Positions 25,816 to 32,875 of a stretch of DNA of 33,972 nt are shown here, in pieces. The stretch's first letter is position 1. Each line of letters starts with the position of its first letter. The DNA comes from an uncultured Aquincola sp. (GTDB lineage Bacteria; Pseudomonadota; Gammaproteobacteria; Burkholderiales; Burkholderiaceae): positions 1-33,972 of the forward strand of contig CAKZXL010000443.1 in assembly GCA_937883885.1 (NCBI GenBank), written 5' to 3'. The translations under genes and the position numbers were made by a program. Below the pieces are notes generated by a model, which was not told the origin of the DNA, searched no databases, and was given only the letters and a program-made list of their open reading frames with translations.

Positions 25816-26094
25816 TTACAGGCCGGCGCGAGGCCGCCGGCGTGCTGCCGCCGCGGCCGCGGGGATCACCCCTTCTGTCGGCAACGGTGCAGTGGCGATG
25901 ACCTCGTTCATCCCGCGCTCGGCCGCGTCAACCCGGAGTGCAGCGGCCCACCCAGGCGCAGCGTGCTCGAAGTCGACTTGAACGCCGTTCTGCATGAAGA
26001 CGCTGAAGTCGCGCGGCTCGACCTGCACTCCGTACGCCCACATCCCGCGGATGAATCCGAGTGCGGAGTGCGTCTCCACCGCCGGCGTCCCCAC
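25816..26094 (-). CDS. Small hypothetical protein downstream of paralogue 2
   Basis: A 92-aa protein read from GTG 26094, 9 bp after the paralogue-2 stop and in the same direction. The central part (GMWAYGVQVEPRDFSVFMQ, NGVQVDFEHAAPGWAAALRV) looks like a genuine small alpha/beta domain. The C-terminus is Ala/Arg-rich. There is no clear ribosome site, so translational coupling to the upstream gene is likely. An overlapping frame (from 26228) is a shadow. Family not recognised. It may be a partner of paralogue 2, since no equivalent follows paralogue 1. Confidence 0.5.
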   Translation of the reverse strand: MGTPAVETHSALGFIRGMWAYGVQVEPRDFSVFMQNGVQVDFEHAAPGWAAALRVDAAERGMNEVIATAPLPTEGVIPAAAAAARRRPRAGL

Positions 26095-26103
26095 ACCATG
26101 CAG

Positions 26104-27408
26104 CTAGCGCCGAATCCAGTTGGCGGCTCCCTCGGCCCTGCCGCCGAAGACGCCGACCCGGACCATCGCGGTGACGACGGCCTGAAGGTTATAGGCGACC
26201 TCGTCAGTGTGGTAGGACTTGGCGCCACGGCCGAAGATGCCCTCGAACACCCGCGAGCGCACCTGGTGCCAGACGTTCACGAGTTCATCCGCCGAGTGGG
26301 CGCCCAGGTAGTCGAGGAAGGCATCGTCGCGGTACATCCGCGCGACGTCGGTGGTCGAGCGGCCGGGGCCCATCACGCCGCAAGCATCCATGAAGCTGTC
26401 GGCGAGGACGCCGTCGCGGTGGATGCCGTCCTCCGGCTTGTGCATCGTCTTCCAGTCGCACAGGAAGATGCCGAGCTTGGGCGTGGCGCCGCGCGCCGGA
26501 TCTGGGTAGCGTGCCGTTGCCTGGCGCCCCAGGTCATAGAGCGACGCCAGCAGCCCTGGCTGGGCCGACTTCAGCTTCACGGCGGCCGCGAGCACGGAGT
26601 AACCCCTCGTCTGCTTGGCCTCCCCGTCGTGACGCAGGGACCTGAACGACAGGCCGCTGCGTACCATGGGCAGGTCGGCAAACCTGGCCAGCTTCTCGAG
26701 CGGCGCCAGGCCCTCAGGCCAATCCGAGACCATCGGCAGCCGCGCATTCGCATTCAGCGCGATGGCATGCGCGACTGAGCAGGTGCCCGCGGGACTTCCC
26801 GAGACCCCGACCCTCACGCGGACTCGCGGGTGCAGCAGCACCGGGTGCTCGAGCAGTAGCTCATTGAGGCCGCGCTGCGCCATCGCATGCGCCCCCGGGT
26901 CGAACACGGCGTCGACACGATCGCGGCCGACGTTCAGCACATAGAGGTAGACGGTGAGCCGGTCGGCGATGCTGGGAAGCGGCGGCGCCCAAGTCCAGCC
27001 ACCGGGCGCGCTGCCTTCGGCCTCCGTGTTCCACTTCAGCACTTCCCGCATCCAACCGAAGCTTAGGCCATCGGACTTGACGGAGCACAGCACCAGGTCC
27101 TTGTCCGTGAACCCTTCGCTCATGAACTGGGCGCCGGTGTTGATGTGCGCGAAGCCGCCCCGGGCCATGACGGACTCCAGCTCCTCGATGAGGCTGTCGG
27201 GCACTGAGTTCGGCTTCTCCGTGCGCAGGGCGTGGCGGCCGGAGGGGTTGGTGTGGTTGCGCTCTTTGTTCAGCGGCATGGCGAAGGGCATCAGGCTTTC
27301 GGCGTGGGTCCGGACGGATAGTGATCCGAGGTTGCGGCCCACGCTGATACGGTTGTGGACGTACGGTGCTGGCAGCATCGCGATGCTCGATGCGGCAGCT
27401 GACGGCAT
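26104..27408 (-). CDS. Uncharacterised element protein, paralogue 2
   Basis: A 434-aa protein from ATG 27408 (MPSAAASSIAML). Other in-frame ATGs, such as 27378, are possible because no ribosome site is evident. It is homologous to the 20734-22311 product over collinear blocks, including SIADRLTVYLYVLN and EHPVLLHPRVRVRV (about 188-201), a central VLAAAVKLKSAQPGLLASL helix, and DEVAYNLQAVVTAMVRVGVFGG near the C-terminus. No catalytic motif, signal peptide or membrane segment was recognised. Its start codon abuts the 60-bp palindromic site (27408-27467), so a protein bound there would control this gene. It is followed by a possible small partner gene at 26094. Function unknown. Confidence 0.75.
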   Translation of the reverse strand: MPSAAASSIAMLPAPYVHNRISVGRNLGSLSVRTHAESLMPFAMPLNKERNHTNPSGRHALRTEKPNSVPDSLIEELESVMARGGFAHINTGAQFMSEGFTDKDLVLCSVKSDGLSFGWMREVLKWNTEAEGSAPGGWTWAPPLPSIADRLTVYLYVLNVGRDRVDAVFDPGAHAMAQRGLNELLLEHPVLLHPRVRVRVGVSGSPAGTCSVAHAIALNANARLPMVSDWPEGLAPLEKLARFADLPMVRSGLSFRSLRHDGEAKQTRGYSVLAAAVKLKSAQPGLLASLYDLGRQATARYPDPARGATPKLGIFLCDWKTMHKPEDGIHRDGVLADSFMDACGVMGPGRSTTDVARMYRDDAFLDYLGAHSADELVNVWHQVRSRVFEGIFGRGAKSYHTDEVAYNLQAVVTAMVRVGVFGGRAEGAANWIRR

Positions 27409-27467
27409 CAAATCGCAGAAAAAGTCGACTACCCCCCGGGCACTCGTCGTAAAAATCTGCGATTTGA
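27408..27467 (-). repeat. 60-bp palindromic site, copy B
   Basis: Inverted relative to copy A at 14751-14810, with 55 of 60 bases identical. Here the outer 12-bp inverted repeat (TCAAATCGCAGA / TCTGCGATTTGA) is perfect, while the inner core has changed (GTGCCCGGGGGGTA), breaking the core stem. Its end is the first base of the start codon of paralogue 2, so it occupies the promoter/leader position. Confidence 0.8.
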
Positions 27468-27617
27468 GCGCCAGCGTCCATCAACTTAGAGCTGCGTCAC
27501 TCTTTTGAGAACCGGCGCTCTTGTCCTGGTGAGACCTTCAAAGTCACCACGGTGATGATGGCTGCAGCAACAGCACAGAGCATATCGTCCGCACATTCAA
27601 CATTCAGAGGCTGCAAC

Positions 27618-27645
27618 TGGACAAAGGCACGAGGATGCGTATACT
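27618..27645 (+). promoter_or_regulatory. Promoter of the RHH-headed operon
   Basis: TGGACA (27618-27623) and TATACT (27640-27645) are separated by 16 bp. The start point is expected near 27652, inside the palindrome 27649-27666. Confidence 0.6.
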
Positions 27646-27648
27646 TCA

Positions 27649-27666
27649 GTCATACAAATGTATGAC
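27649..27666. promoter_or_regulatory. Operator palindrome, GTCATACA-AA-TGTATGAC
   Basis: A perfect inverted repeat with 8-bp arms and a 2-bp centre overlaps the predicted +1 of the operon that encodes the ribbon-helix-helix-like protein. The geometry fits autorepression by that protein. Confidence 0.65.
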
Positions 27667-27677
27667 AACGCGACAGT

Positions 27678-28343
27678 ATGGCCACCGACCCCCCGATCTC
27701 GTTCCGCCCGAACCCCGCCCACCGCGAGTTGCTTGCCGACCTGAAGAGGGAGGAGGGGATGTCTCCGAGCGAGGTGGTCAAGCGTGGCCTGGAGCTGATG
27801 CGCGCGGTGCACGTCCCGGCCCGACAGCCGCTGTATGCCCGCCGCGTGGACGACTCGGACGTCGACGCTGCCGTCGAGGAGGCAGTCAGCGCGGCGTGTG
27901 ATGTCTTGGACGGCCTGTTCGGACAGGAGGGCTCTCCCGAGACTCGTGGCATCAGCAGCAACTTCCAGGGTCTGCTGGCTGACCACATCCGAGCGATGCT
28001 CTGCGGCTTTGAGCACGCCAACAAGACGCACACCACGCCGCTCAATCCGCTGCTTGCGCGCTGGGACTCTTTTGGGCGCCATGTGCACACGAAGACTCCC
28101 CAGCAGGGCGTCACCCTGATGCGTCCTGCCCAGCGGGTGAGCGAGTCGGACCTGTTCTATAGCGAGGGCCAGTTCGTCGAGGTCCAGAAGATCAACGTGG
28201 GCGGGCTGTTCACATCAAGCGAGGCCGCGGTCAAGGACTACCTCGCGTACCTGCGGCGCCGCGGCGAGTCGCCGCAGGAACACCCGACTCGCCTGGTGGT
28301 CGTCGACTTCGCTGCGAACGACCTGGTCGCCCTGGTGAGCTGA
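27678..28343 (+). CDS. Ribbon-helix-helix-like DNA-binding protein with C-terminal extension
   Basis: A 221-aa protein. Residues about 7-45 (beta strand ISFRPN, helix AHRELLADLKREE, turn GMSPSEVV, helix KRGLELMRAV) match the ribbon-helix-helix layout of CopG/Arc/ParG-type proteins. Residues 55-125 are helical and acidic (DSDVDAAVEEAVSAACDVLDG). The C-terminal 70 residues form a mixed domain (LFYSEGQFVEVQKINVGG, RLVVVDFAANDLVALV). It heads a tight five-gene operon to 29559 and is preceded by a palindrome over its own promoter, consistent with autoregulation. RHH proteins also bind centromere iterons in plasmid partition, so it is a candidate binder of the 11-bp arrays (inference). The leader has no strong ribosome site. 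Confidence 0.65.
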   Translation: MATDPPISFRPNPAHRELLADLKREEGMSPSEVVKRGLELMRAVHVPARQPLYARRVDDSDVDAAVEEAVSAACDVLDGLFGQEGSPETRGISSNFQGLLADHIRAMLCGFEHANKTHTTPLNPLLARWDSFGRHVHTKTPQQGVTLMRPAQRVSESDLFYSEGQFVEVQKINVGGLFTSSEAAVKDYLAYLRRRGESPQEHPTRLVVVDFAANDLVALVS

Positions 28344-28355
28344 AAGAGTCAGGTG

Positions 28356-28607
28356 ATGGTGATGAACGAACAACCGACCCGGGCACGGGAAGCAGTCAAC
28401 CCGGCCAGCATCCATCTGACGCCGCTGGAAAAGGAGTGGCTGGTCAAGCAGTCCACGAGCCACGAGCATCGGCTGAGCAGGCTGGCGGACGAGCCGCCCA
28501 TGCGCGCCATGAGCGGCCTGGTCAAGAAGGGGCTGGCCAAGAACATCATGGACACCCACTGGACGATCACCGACCTCGGGCAGCAGCGCTGCACCACGAT
28601 CTACTGA
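28356..28607 (+). CDS. Small winged-helix-like hypothetical protein
   Basis: An 83-aa protein. ATG 28356 or ATG 28362 could serve as start; AAAGAG and AGGTG lie at suitable distances. The sequence ITLTP-like opening (IHLTPLEKEWLVK), a helix with MRAMSGLVKKGLAK, and the closing strand WTITDLGQQR match the layout of small winged-helix proteins common on plasmids and phages. It lies 12 nt after the RHH gene and 9 nt before the next gene, within the operon. It is probably DNA-binding. No specific role is evident. Confidence 0.65.
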   Translation: MVMNEQPTRAREAVNPASIHLTPLEKEWLVKQSTSHEHRLSRLADEPPMRAMSGLVKKGLAKNIMDTHWTITDLGQQRCTTIY

Positions 28608-28616
28608 GCACCCCCC

Positions 28617-28868
28617 ATGAGCCTGCTTCCGAACCCCCTCGATCACGCCGGGATCGACGACCACCGGATGGTCGAAGTCGCTCCGGCCGTGTACCAGTCG
28701 TCCAGCGGCTTCACCGCCCAGCGCGAGGGCGGCCGCACGCCGAACGGCAATCCTGTGGCCAAGCGCTGGGTCCTGCGCGACCCCGCTGGGGCCTGGGTGG
28801 ATGTCCATCAGTTCCGCTTAGACCTGTTCGAACGCCATGGCCTGCGTCCCCCCGAGGGCGCCCGATGA
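28617..28868 (+). CDS. Hypothetical protein, 83 aa
   Basis: Starts at ATG 28617 and ends by overlapping the next start (ATGA at 28865-28868). The protein has a Pro/Asp-rich N-terminus (LPNPLDHAGIDD) and a central beta-rich part (RMVEVAPAVYQSS, RWVLRDPAGAWVDVHQF), ending in a short helix. No recognised domain, signal or membrane segment. The tight spacing in the RHH-headed operon supports it being real. Confidence 0.6.
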   Translation: MSLLPNPLDHAGIDDHRMVEVAPAVYQSSSGFTAQREGGRTPNGNPVAKRWVLRDPAGAWVDVHQFRLDLFERHGLRPPEGAR

Positions 28869-29182
28869 GCGCCCCTAGCTACGACGACATCGTGCAGGTG
28901 AGCGAGGACCGCAAGACGGTCTGGGTTCATGGGCCGGACGGCTCAACGGTGGGCCGATTCTCGAAGGTGTTCGGGATGGATGTGCACACCACACTCTCCG
29001 AGCAGCTGGAGGGCGCCGGACAGTGTCTGCACTGCACGCACGAGCGCCCTGGCCGGGCTGAGTGGGACATGTTCTGCGGGTTGATGCTCAAGCACTACGG
29101 CATCCAGGTCGAACCCACGGCCCTCTCATTTGAAGAGCCGCTCGGCCGAGCACACGCCAGTGGACACAGGGGTCCTCGATGA
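28865..29182 (+). CDS. Hypothetical protein, 105 aa, possible metal-binding Cys/His
   Basis: ATG 28865 overlaps the preceding stop (ATGA), indicating translational coupling. The N-terminus is beta-rich (DDIVQVSEDRKTVWVHGPD). The middle contains CLHCTHERPG and a further MFCGLMLKHYGI, so two CxxC/H-type elements might bind zinc. The frame remains open far upstream, but only this start fits the operon. The stop overlaps the next ATG at 29179. Family not recognised. Confidence 0.65.
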   Translation: MSAPSYDDIVQVSEDRKTVWVHGPDGSTVGRFSKVFGMDVHTTLSEQLEGAGQCLHCTHERPGRAEWDMFCGLMLKHYGIQVEPTALSFEEPLGRAHASGHRGPR

Positions 29183-29559
29183 AGAAGAGCGGTACCTGTG
29201 CGACGGGCAACTTCGTGTCGCGCTGGACGAAGGCCATCCAAGAGATGCCTTCGACCTATGCGCATCCCGCGTGTGAGTCGGTCGCGATCCCGACCGAAGC
29301 CCCGGCCGTGACCCCGCCCCGGTCGGCTCCCGCTGCCGCGAAGCTCACCGAAGCACAGAAACGCGTGATGAAGTGGATCGGCCGCGGGTGGACTGCTCAG
29401 CCGGGAGCCGGCAGCGCCATCATGGTGAACGGAGCGCGCATCTGCAACGTGGACACGATGATGGCCCTCTGCCGAGTCGGCCTGGCCAGCAAGGATGAAT
29501 TCGGACATTGGGTGGCCACCCCATCGGGAGAAGCGCTCACTCGCTCGATGGGCCTGTGA
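29179..29559 (+). CDS. Hypothetical protein with winged-helix-like C-terminus, 126 aa
   Basis: ATG 29179 overlaps the previous stop. Residues 1-55 contain a Lys/Ser-rich start and a Pro/Ala-rich linker. Residues 56-126 (LTEAQKRVMKWIGRG, then IMVNGARICNVDTMMALCRVGLAS, then HWVATPSGEAL) look like a small winged-helix domain similar in layout to the 28356 product. It is the last gene of the operon. Its 3' end overlaps the convergent GNAT gene by 23 nt on the other strand. Confidence 0.65.
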   Translation: MKKSGTCATGNFVSRWTKAIQEMPSTYAHPACESVAIPTEAPAVTPPRSAPAAAKLTEAQKRVMKWIGRGWTAQPGAGSAIMVNGARICNVDTMMALCRVGLASKDEFGHWVATPSGEALTRSMGL

Positions 29560-30499
29560 TGGCGTCAGCGCGCTGCCAGCTCTGCTCACCCCTCCAGCAG
29601 AACATGTCCCCTTGGCGCCACGGCCGTCCGTGAGTGCCCGGCAAGTTGCCGAGGCAGGGGATCAAGCGACCAGGTTGGAGGTCCAGTTCGCCGGTCCTGG
29701 TCCCGTGTGCGTGGGATCGTCGGGGCCCAAGTATTCCGTGCGCGGACGCAGGCAACCAGCACCCGGCGGCGTTGCGTTGGAGACCGGACTCCGCGGCGCC
29801 GATGTAAGACGTCTTGCCGTGGTACCACTGATGCCCGTCGACCAGGATACGCACCACGTACTCTTGGACTAGGCGGCGAGCCGCGTACCCCTCGAACCAC
29901 TGCACCCGTTCCCCGAGCAGGACAGTGCCGTCTGCCGGGTTCTGCACTGCCTTCGGCTGAAACCTCGCCAGGGCGACGCCACCGTCCGGTAGGCGCCGCC
30001 GATTGTCGTAGAGCTCAAGGGTGACAGCAGCGGCCGGCAGGTCATCGGGCAGGTCACGTTCCACCGGCACCATCATCGACACGTAGTCGTGCATGGGCGC
30101 GTCGTCGAACGTCTCGAAGTCCAGCGCCCGGCAGAACGGCACCGCTGACTGGAGTGGGCACGCGGCGAGAAAGAGGCTCTGTCCGCGTTCAAGCTCCTGT
30201 GCCAACACGTGCAGCGCGAGTGCCCGGCCGATCCCTTGGCGCCGGCAGGAGGCCTTGACTTCCACGACGAGGTCGAGCGACACGAGGTCACACCCAAGCC
30301 CTTTCCGTGCGCACCCCACCACGCCTCCCCGAGCAGGGTCATCGAAGACCAGCAACTCAGTGCCTTCGGCAGCGCGCTGGACGTACTCCCAATGCTGGAG
30401 CAGTGCGCCTTCTCGCCCTTCGCGGGCCTGTTGCACAAGCCAGCCGTGCACTTCGTCGAGATCGGATGCGAGCGCCTTGCGGACGTGGGGCGTTTCCAT
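29537..30499 (-). CDS. GNAT-family N-acetyltransferase with C-terminal extension
   Basis: A 320-aa protein from ATG 30499 (METPHVRKAL), with GAGGTGA upstream. Residues 1-150 form a GNAT domain: LVVFDD-like strand region, GCARKGLGCDLVSLDLVV (beta4), the acetyl-CoA pyrophosphate loop CRRQGIGRALALHVL at about 85-99, and a terminal FCRALDFETFDD. Residues 155-255 are a second, unidentified beta-rich region (VTLELYDNRRRLPDGG, QWFEGYAARRLVQEYVVRIL). The last 60 residues are compositionally odd, and the frame may be wrong there; the gene runs 23 nt into the opposite-strand operon. Substrate unknown. A six-iteron block lies 50 bp upstream of the start. Confidence 0.72.
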   Translation of the reverse strand: METPHVRKALASDLDEVHGWLVQQAREGREGALLQHWEYVQRAAEGTELLVFDDPARGGVVGCARKGLGCDLVSLDLVVEVKASCRRQGIGRALALHVLAQELERGQSLFLAACPLQSAVPFCRALDFETFDDAPMHDYVSMMVPVERDLPDDLPAAAVTLELYDNRRRLPDGGVALARFQPKAVQNPADGTVLLGERVQWFEGYAARRLVQEYVVRILVDGHQWYHGKTSYIGAAESGLQRNAAGCWLPASAHGILGPRRSHAHGTRTGELDLQPGRLIPCLGNLPGTHGRPWRQGDMFCWRGEQSWQRADAITGPSSE

Positions 30500-30550
30500 G
30501 GATCACCTCGAACGGGACGGTGGGCGGCTGAGCGCGCCGCTTGCACTTCG

Positions 30551-30616
30551 ATTGAACATCACGTGAGCATCAACTGGCGATCACATGAGCATCAGCTGAG
30601 CATCAAGAGATGTTCA
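30551..30616. repeat. Third block of six 11-bp iterons
   Basis: Six contiguous 11-bp units: ATTGAACATCA, CGTGAGCATCA, ACTGGCGATCA, CATGAGCATCA, GCTGAGCATCA and AGAGATGTTCA. They share the TGA-N3-TCA core and phase of the arrays at 14867-15026. The block lies upstream of the GNAT gene and about 1 kb after the RHH operon. Confidence 0.8.
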
Positions 30617-30892
30617 TCTCGCGAGTTACTTTCCGAAGATCGCCAAGTGGCCGACGCCTGCCACCCAGAGCCAAGACGCGATGGAGACAGGAACGAGCCA
30701 AAGGTGGAGTGAGCGCCGCCCTGGGTACGCGACCAGGGATACACAAGGGCGCCGGCAGGCAGCAGCTGCAGCCAGAGGTATCCCGAGCTCACCTGGTGGG
30801 TGCGCAGCCCTGCGGGTATGAGGAACGCCCCTAGCCACAGCAACAGCGGCTTCTCAACGGCGGTTCCGCGGCACTTTACGCGTTCAACGGTC
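30617..30892. other. Gap with a possible membrane-protein fragment
   Basis: On the minus strand a frame ending at 30592 reads LLLWLGAFLIPAGL, then YLWLQLLPAGALVYPW near 30843-30730, resembling two membrane helices. It runs into the iteron block and has no good start, so it is probably a remnant or chance. No terminator was recognised for the PEP-CTERM gene that ends at 30893. Confidence 0.3.
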
Positions 30893-31867
30893 TCAGGAGG
30901 CTTTCGATGTCACGCCGGCGTCTGCAGAGTCGGACGGGCGGAAAGAAGGCCTTGAGGCCCGCAGCAGGAATACGGTACCGGCTGCGAAAAGCAGGTACGT
31001 CGATGGCTCTGGAACACTGGTGACGTATCCGTAGACACCAGTCGCTGAACTCTTTAGGGCGCCGGAGTCAGCGGTCAGGGTCAGCCCGTTCGTGATGAAC
31101 ACCTCGTCGAATGAAGCTGTGTTGGTAGCGTAGAACGAGAAGCCGCCAACGCAGTCGCCGCCGCTGCAAGCGATATTCGCGTAATTAACGGTATGTGGGT
31201 TGGCGAAAAACTCGGACGCTACATCGAAACGTTGGCCCGCCGTAACCTCAAAGGTCATGCTCCAGTCAATTCGGGCTGTTTTGGTGTTGTTGCCAATACC
31301 TCCGAATCGCTCGAAGAATTCTCGGCCTTCGATAACGCGCGCGCCTCCGCCTTCGATGAAAACGGAAGCGTTCAAGCTTGGCCCATAGTTCGCACTGAAG
31401 TCGTAAGGAAATTGCACGCCCAAGATCGACAGGCCGTACTCAACATGTCCCTTGACTGTAACGGTGGCCGTCTGATCCCCTCCACCACCAACCTGCCAAG
31501 TGTCACCCCACCGCGCAAGGGCGTTAGCCCACACCTGAGCCCCCGTCCCCTGTTCACTCCCGTTGCCGGGGTCGTAGACGATGTTCTGGTACGCGTCGGA
31601 AGCCATGATGCGATTTCGGCCATAGTCCGACACCGCGATGCTACGGGCGGTCGTAAAGCCAAGGACGACATCCTCATTCCCTATCCGGCCGACAGAATAC
31701 GCATATCCCTCACCTTCCAGCCTCTTGTTCGGGAGGTCGGTCGAGATCATCGAAAAGGCAGGGGAATCAATCTGCGCGAAGGTGTAGTGCTCCGCATACG
31801 CCGCACTGGTACAAACGCATGCGAGAAACCCGCACAGGGTGCTTATCGGCAAATTGTCGTGCTTCAT
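30893..31867 (-). CDS. PEP-CTERM-sorted exported protein
   Basis: A 324-aa protein from ATG 31867 (MKHDNLPIS), with GAGGAG 5 nt upstream; the earlier frame start at 31912 is rejected. A Sec signal peptide (residues about 8-25, LCGFLACVCTSAAYA) precedes a Gly/Ser/Thr/Asn-rich beta-type mature domain. That domain has a Cys pair (IACSGGDC) and the sorting tail VPEPSTYLLFAAGTVFLLR followed by Arg. The PEP-CTERM tail is recognised by exosortase in exopolysaccharide-producing Gram-negatives and leads to cleavage and surface or matrix export. No exosortase gene is in the window, so the host must supply it. This supports a betaproteobacterial host. The mature domain's function is unknown. Confidence 0.9.
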   Translation of the reverse strand: MKHDNLPISTLCGFLACVCTSAAYAEHYTFAQIDSPAFSMISTDLPNKRLEGEGYAYSVGRIGNEDVVLGFTTARSIAVSDYGRNRIMASDAYQNIVYDPGNGSEQGTGAQVWANALARWGDTWQVGGGGDQTATVTVKGHVEYGLSILGVQFPYDFSANYGPSLNASVFIEGGGARVIEGREFFERFGGIGNNTKTARIDWSMTFEVTAGQRFDVASEFFANPHTVNYANIACSGGDCVGGFSFYATNTASFDEVFITNGLTLTADSGALKSSATGVYGYVTSVPEPSTYLLFAAGTVFLLRASRPSFRPSDSADAGVTSKAS

Positions 31868-32244
31868 ACGACTCCTCTGGTGTGCACCGATTTTGAAGCT
31901 TCGCGGCGACAACCGACCCCCTAGTTCATTGAGGGCCAGCTATGCGAACGGTTTCGCTCATGCGCCCCAGGCGCTGTTACCGCATGCCACGTAGCCCAGT
32001 GCATATCGCCGAGGCCGCACTGATCGTGGAACACGGGTTCTAGATGTGCTGTGGACCGAGCGCTCCGGCTGCCAGTGCTTGGCGAAGGCGGCGGTGGCTG
32101 GGCGGCGCCGACGGCGATGGGAAGGGTGGCCTGCGGCGGCTTGGCGTGGATTTCGTTCTACGCCGGCGGAAGCCCTTTGCGGGTGCGGCTGCGGCTGCGG
32201 CTTCGGCGCCAGGCCGCTTCACCATGCAGATTGGCGACACCCTG
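31868..32244. other. Intergenic stretch upstream of the PEP-CTERM gene
   Basis: Contains the ribosome site of the PEP-CTERM gene and presumably its promoter, but no clear -10/-35 pair was found. Plus-strand open frames starting near 32044 are complements of the Gly-rich gene region and not credible. Nothing else recognised. Confidence 0.35.
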
Positions 32245-32835
32245 CTATTTTCGGCCTCGGCCACTCCTGCCACCGCCACCGCCACCGCCACCGCCTCCGC
32301 GACCCACGTACGTCTTGCCGCCGCTGCCGTTGATGTAGTACCTGCCTCCCCGTGGTCCCGTCTGCAGAGGGCCGTGCGTGAACCGAGCGCCACCCGCCGA
32401 GTAGCCACCAGGGTAGCCGCCGGCAACGAGCGGGGCGCCGGTTCCGGGCTCAACGTCGTCGGCCCCCTCGTATCGCTGCGCTAGCCTTGTGAGCGCGAGC
32501 GTCGCGTCCACTTGCCCTGACGAAGCCGCTCCTGGGTCTGCACTCGTTGGCGCTTGTGCGCCGCCGCCAGACGGGGAAGCCGCCGCCGGGATCACGCCAG
32601 CCTCGCTGGGGCAGTTGAAGGCGCCGGGCACCACCACCATTGATGCGTCTGGGCCGAAGAGCGCGGGTACCGTCTCGCTATACGGCAGCGATAGGTCCAC
32701 CGGTGGCACCTGAGAGTGGTAGACGAGCGCCTGGCCGCGGTAGACCTGGTAGCAGGTCGCCTTCGACGACGCAGCCGCAAATATTAGCAGTCCGATAAAG
32801 CAAGGTTTCGTGATCTGCAGGAGCGTGCATTTCAT
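32245..32835 (-). CDS. Secreted Gly-rich protein with GPRGGRYYINxxGxKTYV motif
   Basis: A 196-aa protein from ATG 32835, with AGGAGA 7 nt upstream. A signal peptide covers residues 1-27 (FIGLLIFAAASSKATC). If cleaved before Cys28 it could be a lipoprotein, though the lipobox is imperfect (SKATC). Residues 30-75 resemble the DUF4124-like or secreted small beta domains (YQVYRGQALVYHSQVPPVD). A Pro/Ala/Gly-rich region follows. Residues 160-178 carry GPRGGRYYINGSGGKTYV, a short motif shared by many otherwise unrelated secreted or adaptor-like proteins. The C-terminus is a poly-Gly run and RSGRGRK. The poly-Gly is encoded by a hexanucleotide repeat near 32270-32300. It is followed on the same strand, 377 bp away, by the PEP-CTERM gene. 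Confidence 0.7.
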   Translation of the reverse strand: MKCTLLQITKPCFIGLLIFAAASSKATCYQVYRGQALVYHSQVPPVDLSLPYSETVPALFGPDASMVVVPGAFNCPSEAGVIPAAASPSGGGAQAPTSADPGAASSGQVDATLALTRLAQRYEGADDVEPGTGAPLVAGGYPGGYSAGGARFTHGPLQTGPRGGRYYINGSGGKTYVGRGGGGGGGGGGRSGRGRK

Positions 32836-32875
32836 TTAGTTGTCTCCTGAATTTTTCATTGTTGGCCGCATCAAT

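Noticed and set aside
14751..27467. Inverted 60-bp sites as ends of a transposon
   Set aside because: No transposase, no target duplication visible, and copy B is joined directly to the start codon of a gene. Left as a hypothesis only.
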